The notes: generated from the sequence alone by a model not told the origin. DNA of 64,000 bases from Bacteroidota bacterium (GCA_029557895.1 JAKQHT010000023.1:62001-126000); one strand, 5' to 3'. Positions 28,905 through 37,637 are shown, numbered from the stretch's first letter. Made by a program: numbers and translations.

Positions 28905-29582
28905 TTATTCCATTCGTTTGATGCGGCCTCCCAATGTCGTGGTTTCGTTGATGTTTTTTGGCTGTCCATAAATATTGACATCGCCTCCTGCCCTAACCTT
29001 GGCATTCACGGTATTGGTTGCAAATACATTGGCTTCTCCTGCGGCACTGATGGTGACATTGGTGGTTTGGGTTTCAAAATTTTGTCCTTGGTAAATGCCG
29101 CCCGTATTAAGGACAATGTCCTGTGCGTTGCCTTTTCCGCTTACTTCCACAATGCCGCCGCTCACGGCCCTTATATTGAGTTTGTTTACGTTTGCATTTA
29201 TCTTAAGCCTCGCGCCTTCTTGGGCTTTGAGCTCTATGTAGTCTTGATCTATCGTTTCATTGGAAATAATCAACGAACCTTCATTGCCGTCTATGGTTTT
29301 CAACGCAGAATAATAGACCGTCACAAACGTACTTTCTCCTTTAAATATTTTATCAAGTTTCATCCTGATTTTGAGTTTATTGTTTTTGTTTATAATTTCT
29401 ACATTGTCAGCTTCATTGCCCGAAATAACGACTTTGTTTTCGTTGGATTTGACAAGGTTGACCTCAATAAGATCATAGACTTTGACTTCGTCAAACGTCC
29501 CGACATTCTTTTCCAAAGAATTTTGTGCAGACATCACAAAATGTGTGACAAACAAAACAATAAACACGACTGTTAATCTCAT
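28905..29582 (-). CDS. head-GIN domain (DUF2807) secreted protein
   Basis: A 225-residue protein with a signal peptide ending near residue 19 and a DUF2807 repetitive beta-helix fold, also called putative auto-transporter adhesin head-GIN. Visible landmarks are FDEVKVYDLIEVNLVKS, GNEGSLIISNETI, VSGGIVEVSGKGNAQDIVLN and AGGDVNIYGQPKNI. The function of the family is unsettled; members are usually envelope-exposed and one or more copies are typical in Flavobacteriia. It lies 40 bases upstream of the LysE-type gene on the same strand. Confidence 0.82.
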   Translation of the reverse strand: MRLTVVFIVLFVTHFVMSAQNSLEKNVGTFDEVKVYDLIEVNLVKSNENKVVISGNEADNVEIINKNNKLKIRMKLDKIFKGESTFVTVYYSALKTIDGNEGSLIISNETIDQDYIELKAQEGARLKINANVNKLNIRAVSGGIVEVSGKGNAQDIVLNTGGIYQGQNFETQTTNVTISAAGEANVFATNTVNAKVRAGGDVNIYGQPKNINETTTLGGRIKRME

Positions 29583-29631
29583 GGTTTTAGGTTTTAAAAA
29601 AGTTTAAAAGAATTCTGTAACTATATAACAC

Positions 29632-29660
29632 AAAAAAAGTGCCATTAATATAGATGGCAC
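29632..29660 (-). terminator. intrinsic terminator after the YbjQ-family gene
   Basis: On the minus strand GTGCCA pairs with TGGCAC around a ten-base loop and is followed by seven T. It lies 30 bases downstream of the YbjQ stop. Confidence 0.78.
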
Positions 29661-29689
29661 CGATATCTTTTTGTTACAGTTTTGGGAAA

Positions 29690-29986
29690 TCAAGCTGCAT
29701 ATACCGCAGTTCCGGTTACCGAAACAATGGTATAGCTAGTTGGTGCAACCTCAATTTCGACATTGATGCCAACAATGGCGTTTGCGTTCAGCTTTTTGGC
29801 GTTTGCAACGAGTTGCTGGAAAGCTTTTTCTTTGGTATCGTTGATTCTCTCTCTAACAGAGGTATAGTATTTTTTCGTATTAAAGGTCAATATTGGATTT
29901 GGAGGGGCAGCCTCGACACCTGAAACAATGCCCTTGTATTCAATAATCTTAAAGCCTTCAATGGTGTTGGTGGTGGTTAATATCAT
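29690..29986 (-). CDS. YbjQ/DUF74-family protein
   Basis: A 98-residue protein of the YbjQ family (DUF74, sometimes annotated heavy-metal-binding). The signature is clear: MILTTTNTIEGFKIIEYKGI at the start and ANAKKLNANAIVGINVEIE at about 62-80. The family forms pentamers of unknown function. No metal-binding Cys or His cluster is present, so the heavy-metal label is not supported here. It is followed by its own terminator and preceded by rnr, 80 bases away on the same strand. Confidence 0.85.
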   Translation of the reverse strand: MILTTTNTIEGFKIIEYKGIVSGVEAAPPNPILTFNTKKYYTSVRERINDTKEKAFQQLVANAKKLNANAIVGINVEIEVAPTSYTIVSVTGTAVYAA

Positions 29987-30066
29987 ATATTAAATTATTT
30001 GTTGTTCAGTCATTTTGGTTTGGCAATCAAACCAACACATTATAAGCCGATTGTGTGGCAAAAAAG

Positions 30067-32262
30067 TTATATATCGGTTTCCTGTTTTCCTATCAGATAA
30101 AAGTCGAGGTGTTTTTTGACCAAATCGGTATTTTTTACTTTTACGATGACCTCATCACCAAGTTGGTAAACGATCCCTTTTCTACTGCCTACCATCGCAT
30201 ATTGCGACTGGTCAAAAGTGAAAATATCGTCTTTCATATCGCGCACGCTGACCATGCCTTCGCATTTATTGGAAATGATCTCTACATAGATGCCCCAATC
30301 CGTGACGCCGGAGATAACGCCCAAAAACGCTTCATCCCTGTGGTTTTCCATAAAACGTATTTGCATGTACTTGATGGAATCTCTTTCTGCTTTGGTTGCG
30401 AGGTTTTCCATATTGCTGGAATGTACGCAACGTTCTTCATAAATAGCTTCGCCGGCAGTTTTTCCGCCATCGAGGTAGTGTTGCAGCAATCTATGGACCA
30501 TCACGTCGGGGTAGCGTCGGATGGGCGATGTGAAATGGGTATAATAATCAAAAGCCAAGCCGTAATGGCCAATATTGTGCGTTGAATATTCGGCTTTGCT
30601 CATGCTCCTGATGGTAAGCGTATCCACAAGGTTTTGCTCTTTTTTGCCCTGAACATTGTTCAGCAATTTGTTTAGCGATGCCGATATGCTCTTTCTGTCC
30701 TTAAAATTCAATTTATAACCAAACGTAGAAACCAATCCTTTTAATGCGATGAGCTTGCTCGCATCAGGTTCGTCATGTACCCGATAGACAAAGGTTTTTG
30801 GTGGCGACTGTTTTCCTATAAATTCTGCAACTTTTTTGTTGGCTAAAAGCATAAATTCTTCGATAAGCTTGTTGGCATCCTTACTGGTCTTGAAAAACAC
30901 GCCTGTTGGATTTGCGTTTTCGTCCAAATCGAATTTTACTTCTACTTTGTCAAAAGAAATTGCGCCGTTTTTCATCCTTTGGATGCGCATGGTCTTTGCC
31001 AATGCATCCATTTTTAGAATGGCATCGGCGATGCTTGGGTCGGTCTTGTATGGTTTTCCTGTAAGCGATACTGCTTCGGGAATTTGATTGTTTTGGTTTT
31101 CAATGATGGCTTGTGCTTCTTCATACGAAAACCTGGCATCGCTGTAAATAACTGTTCTTCCGAACCATTGTTTTTTTACTTCGGCTTTGTCGTTCATTTG
31201 AAAAATTGCCGAAAACGTATATTTTTCTTCTTGTGGCCGTAGCGAACAGGCGTTGTTTGACAGTATTTCGGGCAACATCGGTACGACCCTATCCACTAAA
31301 TAAACAGAAGTGCCACGCTGATATGCTTCATCGTCGAGAAGGGTGTTTTCTTTAAGGTAATGGGATACATCAGCAATGTGTATCCCAATTTCATAGAGGC
31401 CATTGTCCTTAACTTCAAATGACAGTGCATCGTCAAAATCTTTGGCATCTTTTGGGTCAATCGTAAAGGTCAGCGCCTTGCGCATATCACGGCGTTTTGC
31501 AATTTCTTGCGCCGTGATAGTTGTATCGAGTTCGTTAGCAAATGACTCTACTTCTGAAGGAAATTCTGATGGTAAACCATATTCGGCAAGGATGGAATGG
31601 ATTTCGGTATTGTGCTCGCCGGGACGTCCTAAAACTTTTAATACCCTGCCCGGTGGCGAGTCGGCTTTTTCTTCCCATTCTTCCAATGATACCAAAACCT
31701 TGTCACCGTCTTCGGCTTTGCCTTTTCTGTTGTTTGGGATAAAAATATCTTTATACATCTTGGTCCCGTCAACCACTACAAACGAATAATTTCTATGTAC
31801 CTGGATTACGCCAACATATTCGGTTTTTTCGCGTTTTATGATTTTTGTGATTTCTCCTTCGAGTTTTCCTCTTTTTCTGCGCTTATAAACATAAAATTCA
31901 ACTTCGTCGCCATCAAGTGCTTTGTTCATTTTATTTGCTGCAATGTAGATATCTTCATCAAAATCGTCGGTAATAACATATCCTGAACCTCTTGAGGCCA
32001 TATCGAGTTTTCCTATATGGTATTCAGCATTGAATGCAATCTTGTACTTGCCACGTTCTGTTTCAACTATTTCTTTTTTTGCAAGGAGTTCGTTGAGTTT
32101 TTTAATTATTTGGTTCCTACTGCTGGCATCATTGAGCTGCAGCTTGGCGGCAATTTGTTTGTAATTGAATGATTGGTTCCTATTTTTATTGAAAATACCT
32201 ATGATAGTATTTGTTAGGTCAGAAATTCTTCGGTTGGATTTTTTATTTTTATGTCTTGGCAT
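30067..32262 (-). CDS. rnr: ribonuclease R (RNB-family 3'-5' exoribonuclease)
   Basis: Processive exoribonuclease that degrades structured RNA and takes part in rRNA quality control and mRNA turnover. The 731 residues start with a winged-helix domain ([20 protein letters not shown]), then cold-shock domains (about 75-225), the RNB catalytic core with the metal-binding aspartates in TIDPKDAKDFDDALSFE, THFTSPIRRYPDVMVHRLLQ near 575, and a C-terminal S1 domain (GVISGVTDWGIYVEI). The lysine-rich tail of E. coli RNase R is absent. The upstream region is the AT-rich gap 32263-32878. Confidence 0.95.
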   Translation of the reverse strand: MPRHKNKKSNRRISDLTNTIIGIFNKNRNQSFNYKQIAAKLQLNDASSRNQIIKKLNELLAKKEIVETERGKYKIAFNAEYHIGKLDMASRGSGYVITDDFDEDIYIAANKMNKALDGDEVEFYVYKRRKRGKLEGEITKIIKREKTEYVGVIQVHRNYSFVVVDGTKMYKDIFIPNNRKGKAEDGDKVLVSLEEWEEKADSPPGRVLKVLGRPGEHNTEIHSILAEYGLPSEFPSEVESFANELDTTITAQEIAKRRDMRKALTFTIDPKDAKDFDDALSFEVKDNGLYEIGIHIADVSHYLKENTLLDDEAYQRGTSVYLVDRVVPMLPEILSNNACSLRPQEEKYTFSAIFQMNDKAEVKKQWFGRTVIYSDARFSYEEAQAIIENQNNQIPEAVSLTGKPYKTDPSIADAILKMDALAKTMRIQRMKNGAISFDKVEVKFDLDENANPTGVFFKTSKDANKLIEEFMLLANKKVAEFIGKQSPPKTFVYRVHDEPDASKLIALKGLVSTFGYKLNFKDRKSISASLNKLLNNVQGKKEQNLVDTLTIRSMSKAEYSTHNIGHYGLAFDYYTHFTSPIRRYPDVMVHRLLQHYLDGGKTAGEAIYEERCVHSSNMENLATKAERDSIKYMQIRFMENHRDEAFLGVISGVTDWGIYVEIISNKCEGMVSVRDMKDDIFTFDQSQYAMVGSRKGIVYQLGDEVIVKVKNTDLVKKHLDFYLIGKQETDI

Positions 32263-32393
32263 TTATAATGGTAGTGTTTTTTTAATTCCCTAAAGTTAAG
32301 AGAAATCCGTCTATAGAGCACTAAACGGAATAGTGAATTGGTAATTGCATTATTGCAAAGTTACATCATAAAAAAAACAATAACCCCACAAAG

Positions 32394-32411
32394 TTGTTAG
32401 TTTATCAACAA
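32394..32411 (+). repeat. 18-base direct repeat, copy 1
   Basis: TTGTTAGTTTATCAACAA, with TTGTT/AACAA ends in inverted orientation and the DnaA-box-like nonamer TTATCAACA at 32402-32410. Identical to the copy at 32588. Confidence 0.85.
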
Positions 32412-32587
32412 ATAACATTTAATCAATATTTTTTTAAAATTTAAAAAATTAATTTTTGTGATTATTATGGCTTGTTAATAGTGATGAAAACTTTTGTTCA
32501 ATTTCTTTTGATAATACGTTCTTTACCTTTTGTCAATAAGAAATAAACACTAAATTTTTATGGTAAATTAATGAAATACAATGCATT

Positions 32588-32605
32588 TTGTTAGTTTATC
32601 AACAA
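32588..32605 (+). repeat. 18-base direct repeat, copy 2
   Basis: An exact second copy of TTGTTAGTTTATCAACAA, 194 bases from the first and in the same orientation, with TTATCAACA at 32596-32604. Confidence 0.85.
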
Positions 32606-32878
32606 TAGTTAAAAACTACTTTAACTCTTCAAATTACTATAAATTTATAAGCAATAATTGTGCATTAGTTCTATTTAATGTTTGATAATTTTGGTAAATA
32701 AAACGTGTAAAATTTTTGGTGGTGCGTTTTGTATTTTTGATTATAAAAATTGTGTTACACAAACAAATTTATCTTTCAGATTTTAATACCAAATTATGAA
32801 CATGTAATGAGTGGTTTTATCATAAAGCTTGTTATTAAAGCCAAATACGATAGTGCCTCGCTATAATAGTTCAATTGT

Positions 32879-33835
32879 TTATAGTTCTTTACTGACAAGA
32901 TATGCCGTATAGCCGATAAAGGTCAAAAGCAATAGCGTAGCTTCAAAACGGTCAAGCTTCATTTTTTTTCCGGTAAACATGGAAGTAAACAAAAAAATTG
33001 TTCCTCCTATCAGGATATAAACATCCATATTGAATACCTCCTTGTACTCAATAGGTCTTACTAAAGCACTGATAGACAATATCAAGAAAATATTGAAAAT
33101 ATTAGACCCAATGATGTTGCCAATGGCTATATCACTGTTCTTTTTAAGTGCGGCTACCACAGAGGTCATAAGTTCTGGCAGTGAAGTACCAGCAGCTATA
33201 ATGGTGAAGCCAATGATTTTTTGGCTTACGCCCAATTGGCTTGCGATGTTTACAGCATTGTCCACAATTAATTTTCCCCCAATGATCAATCCGGCCAAAC
33301 CAATAACGATCAATCCCCAGATTTTAAATATAGTTGTTTCTACTATTTCAACTTCTACAGTGTTTTTATCGTTTTTCATCTTTTGGAAGATGTAATACAA
33401 AAACAATAAGAACATTACGAGCAATATAGCTCCATCTATTCGGGACAATCCCATATCATCGTAAGGCAAATAACCATTGGCAAGCACCAATAATAGGATG
33501 GCCGCAAAAAGTGAAATAGGGATTTCGTTCTTCATGGTACTTGACTGAATTGTAATAGGGTAAATGATACCTACAATGCCAAGTATCATAAAGAGGTTGA
33601 AATTGTTGCTGCCTATGATATTGCCCAAAACAATATCTGAGTGTTTTTCATATGACGCTACGGTATTGACCACTAATTCCGGGGCAGAGGTACCGAACGC
33701 AACAATGGTAAGCCCTATGACAATGTTGGGAATGTTGTTCTTTTTTGCAAGAAATGTGGCTCCGTCCACAAGCCAATCAGCGCCCTTGATGAGTACAACA
33801 AAACCTAATAGCAAAAGAAAAATTGAAAACAGCAT
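32879..33835 (-). CDS. calcium/sodium antiporter, CaCA family
   Basis: A 318-residue cation exchanger with about ten helices in two inverted halves. The alpha-repeats are visible: VAFGTSAPELVVNTVAS with GNIIGSNNFNLFMILG in the first half and IAAGTSLPELMTSVVAA with GNIIGSNIFNIFLILS in the second. This matches the YrbG-type bacterial branch, which exchanges Ca2+ or Na+ for protons or each other. The start at 33835 opens directly with the first helix. The gene shares its orientation with rnr but is separated from it by the AT-rich gap. Confidence 0.92.
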   Translation of the reverse strand: MLFSIFLLLLGFVVLIKGADWLVDGATFLAKKNNIPNIVIGLTIVAFGTSAPELVVNTVASYEKHSDIVLGNIIGSNNFNLFMILGIVGIIYPITIQSSTMKNEIPISLFAAILLLVLANGYLPYDDMGLSRIDGAILLVMFLLFLYYIFQKMKNDKNTVEVEIVETTIFKIWGLIVIGLAGLIIGGKLIVDNAVNIASQLGVSQKIIGFTIIAAGTSLPELMTSVVAALKKNSDIAIGNIIGSNIFNIFLILSISALVRPIEYKEVFNMDVYILIGGTIFLFTSMFTGKKMKLDRFEATLLLLTFIGYTAYLVSKEL

Positions 33836-33902
33836 ATAATTGTTTTAAGGATGCTAAAAATAAGAGAATATTCTTTTTAAATAACGGAATCCTTTATAAA
33901 AT

Positions 33903-33941
33903 AAAAACATCCCGAAACAACGTATTGTCCGGGATGTTTTT
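33903..33941 (-). terminator. intrinsic terminator after the 33946-34440 gene
   Basis: AAAAACATCCCG pairs with CGGGATGTTTTT around a 15-base loop. On the minus strand it ends in five T, four bases past the stop codon. Confidence 0.85.
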
Positions 33942-33945
33942 GCGC

Positions 33946-34440
33946 TCAAATAGTGCCGTTTGTTATGGCTGCTGCATTGACAATGCGTTTTTGCCATTCT
34001 TCGGCACGTTGCATTTCAAAATCTTCCGAGAAATTTTCTTCAATGTCGTAAAGGCAAAGCGCTTCTTCGTTTTTGTTTTTCAGATTCAGGACAAGGTGGA
34101 GCCTGTGCAGTTCAGATTCGAATTTGTTGTCCCGTTTCAACTCTTTGGTTTCTTTATGGATTTTGCAAGATTTCACATCAGCCAGGTCAATTTTTGCCAC
34201 TCGGTTTTCATTGGGCTTTACCTGGATGTACAACAATTTTCCGATGTTATTGTCAATACCTATGAACTTGTTGTTCCTAGATTCTTTTTCATTGAAATTG
34301 AGTTGTTCGGATTTGAGAAGATTATTGATAGTTTGTTTGCTTTTTGATGAGGCTTTTTTGCCAATATAGGTAAACCATACAAATGGTAAAATGCCCAATA
34401 CAGTGATGAGTATAGTCATCAATACTTCAGATGTTTTCAT
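33946..34440 (-). CDS. hypothetical single-pass membrane protein
   Basis: A 164-residue protein of unknown function. The ATG at 34440 is chosen because a transmembrane helix begins a few residues later (VLMTILITVLGILPFVWFTY, about 5-24); the upstream part of the open frame is not protein-like. The cytoplasmic remainder is charged and lysine-rich, with KIDLADVKSCKIHKETKELK and a helical C-terminus (FEMQRAEEWQKRIVNAAA). It resembles small uncharacterised membrane proteins common in Flavobacteriia. A strong terminator follows directly. Confidence 0.6.
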   Translation of the reverse strand: MKTSEVLMTILITVLGILPFVWFTYIGKKASSKSKQTINNLLKSEQLNFNEKESRNNKFIGIDNNIGKLLYIQVKPNENRVAKIDLADVKSCKIHKETKELKRDNKFESELHRLHLVLNLKNKNEEALCLYDIEENFSEDFEMQRAEEWQKRIVNAAAITNGTI

Positions 34441-34544
34441 TTTATGAACTGTTTTTTTATTATAATTTGAAATAGATATACGGGCCGTTTGCGATCCGGT
34501 AAATTCACGGAACCAAACAGCAAAAAACAAATGACGATTTCAGA

Positions 34545-34889
34545 TTATGTAAAACAGTGAAAGGGAAAAATCATGGATGTCGAAGTAAACGACAAATCGA
34601 TGGCATTGCCTATCGAATAGTACAAAAGTACTGGTTGGTGTACATGAGCGATGGGTTGGCTCTTGGTTTCAAAAAAACCCGAAAAAGGCAATTTTGAATT
34701 TTGTGAAGTATCAAAAACCTGGTATTGAAAACTGCTAAATTCAATAGTGGCAACACCTTTGTGATCATTGGTGCTGATTGTTGCTTCATTACCTGATGGC
34801 AAAACATGGGTTGCCGGCACTTGTCCATGATTGGACAATAATGCCAAAGCTCCCAAAACACATACCACCAAGCTCTTAAAACCAAGCAT
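34545..34889 (-). CDS. hypothetical secreted protein
   Basis: A 114-residue protein when read from the ATG at 34889, where a hydrophobic signal-like helix starts (MLGFKSLVVCVLGALALLSN). The mature part has no recognised motif and includes VATIEFSSFQYQVF and QPVLLYYSIGNAIDL. It lies between ssb (with a terminator in between) and the membrane-protein gene, all on the minus strand. A longer frame reaches 35009 but would overlap the ssb terminator. Whether it is expressed is uncertain. Confidence 0.5.
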   Translation of the reverse strand: MLGFKSLVVCVLGALALLSNHGQVPATHVLPSGNEATISTNDHKGVATIEFSSFQYQVFDTSQNSKLPFSGFFETKSQPIAHVHQPVLLYYSIGNAIDLSFTSTSMIFPFHCFT

Positions 34890-34997
34890 CTGAAAGATTT
34901 TTGATGTGCAAATATAAGAGTTTATTTTACTGAAATGACATTCCCCCAACAAGAGTCTTTGGTTGGATGCTCTTTTTTTTTGAAAAATTACCAAAAC

Positions 34998-35024
34998 AAA
35001 AAAGGCCATCTTGTGACGGCCTTT
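34998..35024 (-). terminator. intrinsic terminator after ssb
   Basis: AAAGGCC and GGCCTTT pair around a ten-base loop. On the minus strand the stem is followed by six T. It lies about 19 bases past the ssb stop. Confidence 0.8.
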
Positions 35025-35042
35025 ATTTTTTTTGAAAATTGT

Positions 35043-35375
35043 TTATTTGCTCATCAGCAATAGTTCACTGGCAACAACTTCAGTAACCAAGTGCTTGTTG
35101 CCTTCTTTGTCTTCCCAGGTGCGGTTGGTAAGCTTTCCTTCAATTGCTATTTCCTTCCCTTTTACCACAAATTCCTCAACGATTTTCACAAGGCCGTTTC
35201 TGACGATTACAGGATGCCAGTAGGTACGTTCTACTTTGTTGCCATTTTTGTCTTTGTAGCTGTCGTCTATGGCCATGCTGAATTTTGCAATTTTTGCACC
35301 ACCCTCAAATGTGATGATTTCTGGGTCCTGTCCCAATCTTCCGATCAACTGTACTTTGTTTTTCAATGCGTTCAT
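35043..35375 (-). CDS. ssb: single-stranded DNA-binding protein, short form
   Basis: OB-fold protein that coats single-stranded DNA during replication and repair. The 110 residues contain the usual N-terminus (NKVQLIGRLGQDPEI), the DNA-binding strand TYWHPVIVRNGL and the end of the OB fold (IAIEGKLTNRTWEDKEGNKH). The protein stops right after the fold (ASELLLMSK). The flexible linker and the acidic DDxPF-type tip that recruits partner proteins are absent. The stop is followed by a proper terminator, so this does not look like a recent truncation. It may be a second SSB paralogue rather than the replicative one. Confidence 0.9.
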   Translation of the reverse strand: MNALKNKVQLIGRLGQDPEIITFEGGAKIAKFSMAIDDSYKDKNGNKVERTYWHPVIVRNGLVKIVEEFVVKGKEIAIEGKLTNRTWEDKEGNKHLVTEVVASELLLMSK

Positions 35376-35781
35376 GATTTTAAAATTTAATTGTTAAACA
35401 GTTCATTCTATCGATTTCTTATGTTTCGACAGGGCAAAGATGCAAACGTATGGTCTGGTTATTCGGTAGTTACGTACTTAAAATCGTTTGTAAACGCTTA
35501 CAAATGATAAACCTGAAATGTATTTAAAACAATTTTTTTGATAAGCTATTAAAAACCAGTGTTTTAAGATTTTATTATCTAATTCTATAAAACCAAATCG
35601 CGAATTGAAAAATTGCGGTTCATTGATGAGCTTTCGTAATTATTTTCTGAAATGCTTTAATAATTTATTGAAAGTTGCTGAAAAAAATATAAGAAAAAAT
35701 GAGTTCCCATTGGTATTTCTTTTGTAGTTCAACCGTAGCATGAACAACAACAAATTGTTTAAAAGTTTTTAGAATAAAAAA
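35376..35781. other. 406-base AT-rich gap, no gene seen
   Basis: Lies upstream of ssb and downstream of trpS. A near-match to the -7 consensus on the minus strand (CATCTTTG, from 35442 down to 35435) could serve ssb. The remainder is A/T-rich with only short frames. No RNA gene or repeat was recognised. Confidence 0.5.
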
Positions 35782-36750
35782 CTAATATCCAACCTTTGTC
35801 CGTACTCTTGATAACACCTCCTCGGCCACCATTCTGGCTTTTTCAACACCTATAAATAGTGCATTTTCAATCTCATTTAGGTTGTCCATATAATAGTGGT
35901 ATCGTTCGCGTTGCACCGCAAACTTTTGGACTATAAGATCATAAAGCGCCTGTTTTGCTGTTCCATAGCCATAGCCGCCAGCTTCGTAATTGGCTTTCAT
36001 GGCCACGATTTCATCGGGTGTTGCCAACAGGCTGTAAATCGCAAAACAATTGCAGGTTTTCCAGTCTTTTGGGTCTTCCAGAGGCGTACTGTCGGTTTTT
36101 ATCGCCATGATTTGCTTTCGCAATTGTTTGTCATCCATAAAAATATCGATAACGTTACCCTTGCTCTTACTCATTTTTTCGCCATCGGTTCCAGGAACGA
36201 GCATGGTGTTTTCTTGTACTTTTGCTTCAGGTATAACAAACGTTTCGCCCATTTTGGCATGAAATCGCATCGCCACGTCACGGGTTATTTCAATGTGTTG
36301 CAATTGGTCTTTGCCCACGGGAATGATGTTTGCGTCATACAGCAAGATATCGGCCGCCATAAGCATCGGATAGGTAAATAGCCCCGCATTGACGTCTTCC
36401 AATCTATCGGCCTTATCCTTAAAACTGTGCGCCAGCGTGAGACGTTGGAACGGAAAAAAACAGCTCAAATACCAGGTCAGTTCAGTAGTTTGAGGCACGT
36501 CGCTCTGTCTGTAAAACACGGTTTTGTCCGTGTTGAGACCAAAAGCCAGCCATACCGCCGCCGTAGAGTAGGTATTGTGACGCAAGGTTTCTGCATTCTT
36601 TATTTGCGTAAGCGAGTGCATGTCCGCGATGAAGAGAAACGATTCGTTGTCACTGTCGTTTGCCATTTCTATTGCCGGGATAATAGCTCCGAGGATATTG
36701 CCCAAATGTGGGGTTCCGGTACTTTGTATACCTGTGAGAATTCGTGCCAT
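35782..36750 (-). CDS. trpS: tryptophan-tRNA ligase
   Basis: Charges tRNA(Trp). The 322 residues of this class I synthetase show the HIGH-type motif STGTPHLGNILGA (PHLGN), the tryptophan pocket around LFIADMHSLTQI, and the KMSKS loop GEKMSKSKGN. The ATG at 36750 is chosen because the family starts MARILTGIQSTG; the open frame upstream is spurious. A TAnnTTTG box lies about 55 bases upstream. A perfect palindrome, CCCTTAAGGG (36759-36768), lies in the predicted leader just before the start. Confidence 0.96.
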   Translation of the reverse strand: MARILTGIQSTGTPHLGNILGAIIPAIEMANDSDNESFLFIADMHSLTQIKNAETLRHNTYSTAAVWLAFGLNTDKTVFYRQSDVPQTTELTWYLSCFFPFQRLTLAHSFKDKADRLEDVNAGLFTYPMLMAADILLYDANIIPVGKDQLQHIEITRDVAMRFHAKMGETFVIPEAKVQENTMLVPGTDGEKMSKSKGNVIDIFMDDKQLRKQIMAIKTDSTPLEDPKDWKTCNCFAIYSLLATPDEIVAMKANYEAGGYGYGTAKQALYDLIVQKFAVQRERYHYYMDNLNEIENALFIGVEKARMVAEEVLSRVRTKVGY

Positions 36751-36804
36751 AGTATTTACCCTTAAGGGCGAGAATCTTTTTTGGTTAAAAACTATTACTG
36801 CCGA

Positions 36805-36812
36805 CAAAGGTA
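36805..36812 (-). promoter_or_regulatory. candidate -7 promoter box for trpS
   Basis: Minus-strand TACCTTTG fully matches TAnnTTTG. A TTG lies 20 bases further upstream. The predicted leader is about 50 bases and includes the CCCTTAAGGG palindrome. Confidence 0.55.
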
Positions 36813-36845
36813 ATTTTTTTAGCACAATAGCTCAATTTATTTGAG

Positions 36846-36853
36846 TAGTTTTG
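36846..36853 (+). promoter_or_regulatory. candidate -7 promoter box for plsC, very close to the start codon
   Basis: TAGTTTTG matches TAnnTTTG and ends six bases before the ATG at 36860, which would leave a leader of only a few bases. No well-spaced -33 box was found, so this is tentative. Confidence 0.35.
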
Positions 36854-36859
36854 GCCGTT

Positions 36860-37600
36860 ATGAAACCGTTGAAGTATATTTTCTGGACGCTCTACCGCGT
36901 TTGGTTTTACGTTTTGGTAGCGCTTCCCATCTTGGTAATGTTCCCGTTCCTTTTGATTTCCATATCAAAAGAATCATGGTATCCTTATTTTTTTAAGTTG
37001 GCGCGTCTATGGGCGGTGATTATACTGTTTGGGATGGGGTTTCGGTGGCATATAGAACGCGAGGAAGCAACGGTAAAGGGCCGCAGCTATATGTTCATTG
37101 CCAATCATACCTCAATGACCGACATCATGCTGATGCTGGCCACGGTAAAAAACCCATTTGTTTTTGTGGGCAAAATGGAACTTGCCAAAATACCTTTGTT
37201 CGGGTTTTTTTATAAACGCACTTGTATCCTGGTGGATCGATCTTCGGAAAAAAGCAGAAAAGGGGTATTTTTGAGGGCACAAAAACGACTGAACCAAGGT
37301 TTGAGCATCTGTATTTTTCCAGAAGGAGGCGTTCCGGATGAAGACGTGCTGTTGGACGAATTTAAGGATGGTGCTTTCCGTCTGGCCATCAATCACCAAA
37401 TTCCGGTGGTGCCAATGACGTTTGCCGACAACAAAAAAAGGTTTTCATACACTTTTTTTAGTGGAAGTCCCGGAAGAATGCGGGTAAAGACCCACAAATT
37501 TTTGCCTACCCAACACTTGACAACCACCGATACCAAATCACTCAACAAGCAGGCACGCCAAATCATACTTGCCCAGCTTAAGGAATTCCAAATGAATTAA
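36860..37600 (+). CDS. plsC: 1-acyl-sn-glycerol-3-phosphate acyltransferase
   Basis: Inner-membrane enzyme that converts lysophosphatidate to phosphatidate in phospholipid synthesis. The 246 residues have an N-terminal hydrophobic segment (FYVLVALPILVMFPFLLI) and the acyltransferase motifs NHTSMTDIML (HxxxxD), KIPLFGFFYKRTCILVDR, IFPEGGVPDE (FPEG) and IPVVPMTFADNK. The open frame begins with TTG at 36851, but the ATG at 36860 is the more likely start. Family membership is certain; the exact acyl acceptor is inferred. It is divergent from trpS. Confidence 0.9.
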   Translation: MKPLKYIFWTLYRVWFYVLVALPILVMFPFLLISISKESWYPYFFKLARLWAVIILFGMGFRWHIEREEATVKGRSYMFIANHTSMTDIMLMLATVKNPFVFVGKMELAKIPLFGFFYKRTCILVDRSSEKSRKGVFLRAQKRLNQGLSICIFPEGGVPDEDVLLDEFKDGAFRLAINHQIPVVPMTFADNKKRFSYTFFSGSPGRMRVKTHKFLPTQHLTTTDTKSLNKQARQIILAQLKEFQMN

Positions 37601-37607
37601 AACACTG

Positions 37608-37637
37608 AAAAAAAAAACCGCCCGTGGCACCGGGCGG
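37608..37637 (-). terminator. intrinsic terminator after the anti-sigma/barrel gene
   Basis: CCGCCCG pairs with CGGGCGG around a six-base TGGCAC loop and is followed on the minus strand by ten T. It lies 48 bases past the stop codon at 37686 and also separates the convergent plsC. Confidence 0.88.

Larger units (their letters stand above)
32263..32878. other. very AT-rich 616-base gap with duplicated 18-mer; candidate origin-like or regulatory region
   Basis: No plausible gene is present on either strand. The region is dominated by A/T runs (for example 32425-32455) and holds the heptamer TTATCAA at 32402 and 32596 on the plus strand and at 32508-32514 and 32682-32688 on the minus strand. 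TTATTGACA (minus strand, 32531-32539) differs from the DnaA box TTATnCACA at one position. Two exact copies of an 18-base sequence are annotated separately. This combination resembles a replication origin with a DNA-unwinding stretch, but it could also be a long regulatory region for rnr. No dnaA or dnaN lies nearby in the window. Confidence 0.4.

Noticed and set aside
32263-32878. tRNA or structured RNA gene in the large AT-rich gap
   Set aside because: No cloverleaf-like pairing, no GC-rich stem and no terminator were found; the only repeated element is the 18-mer.
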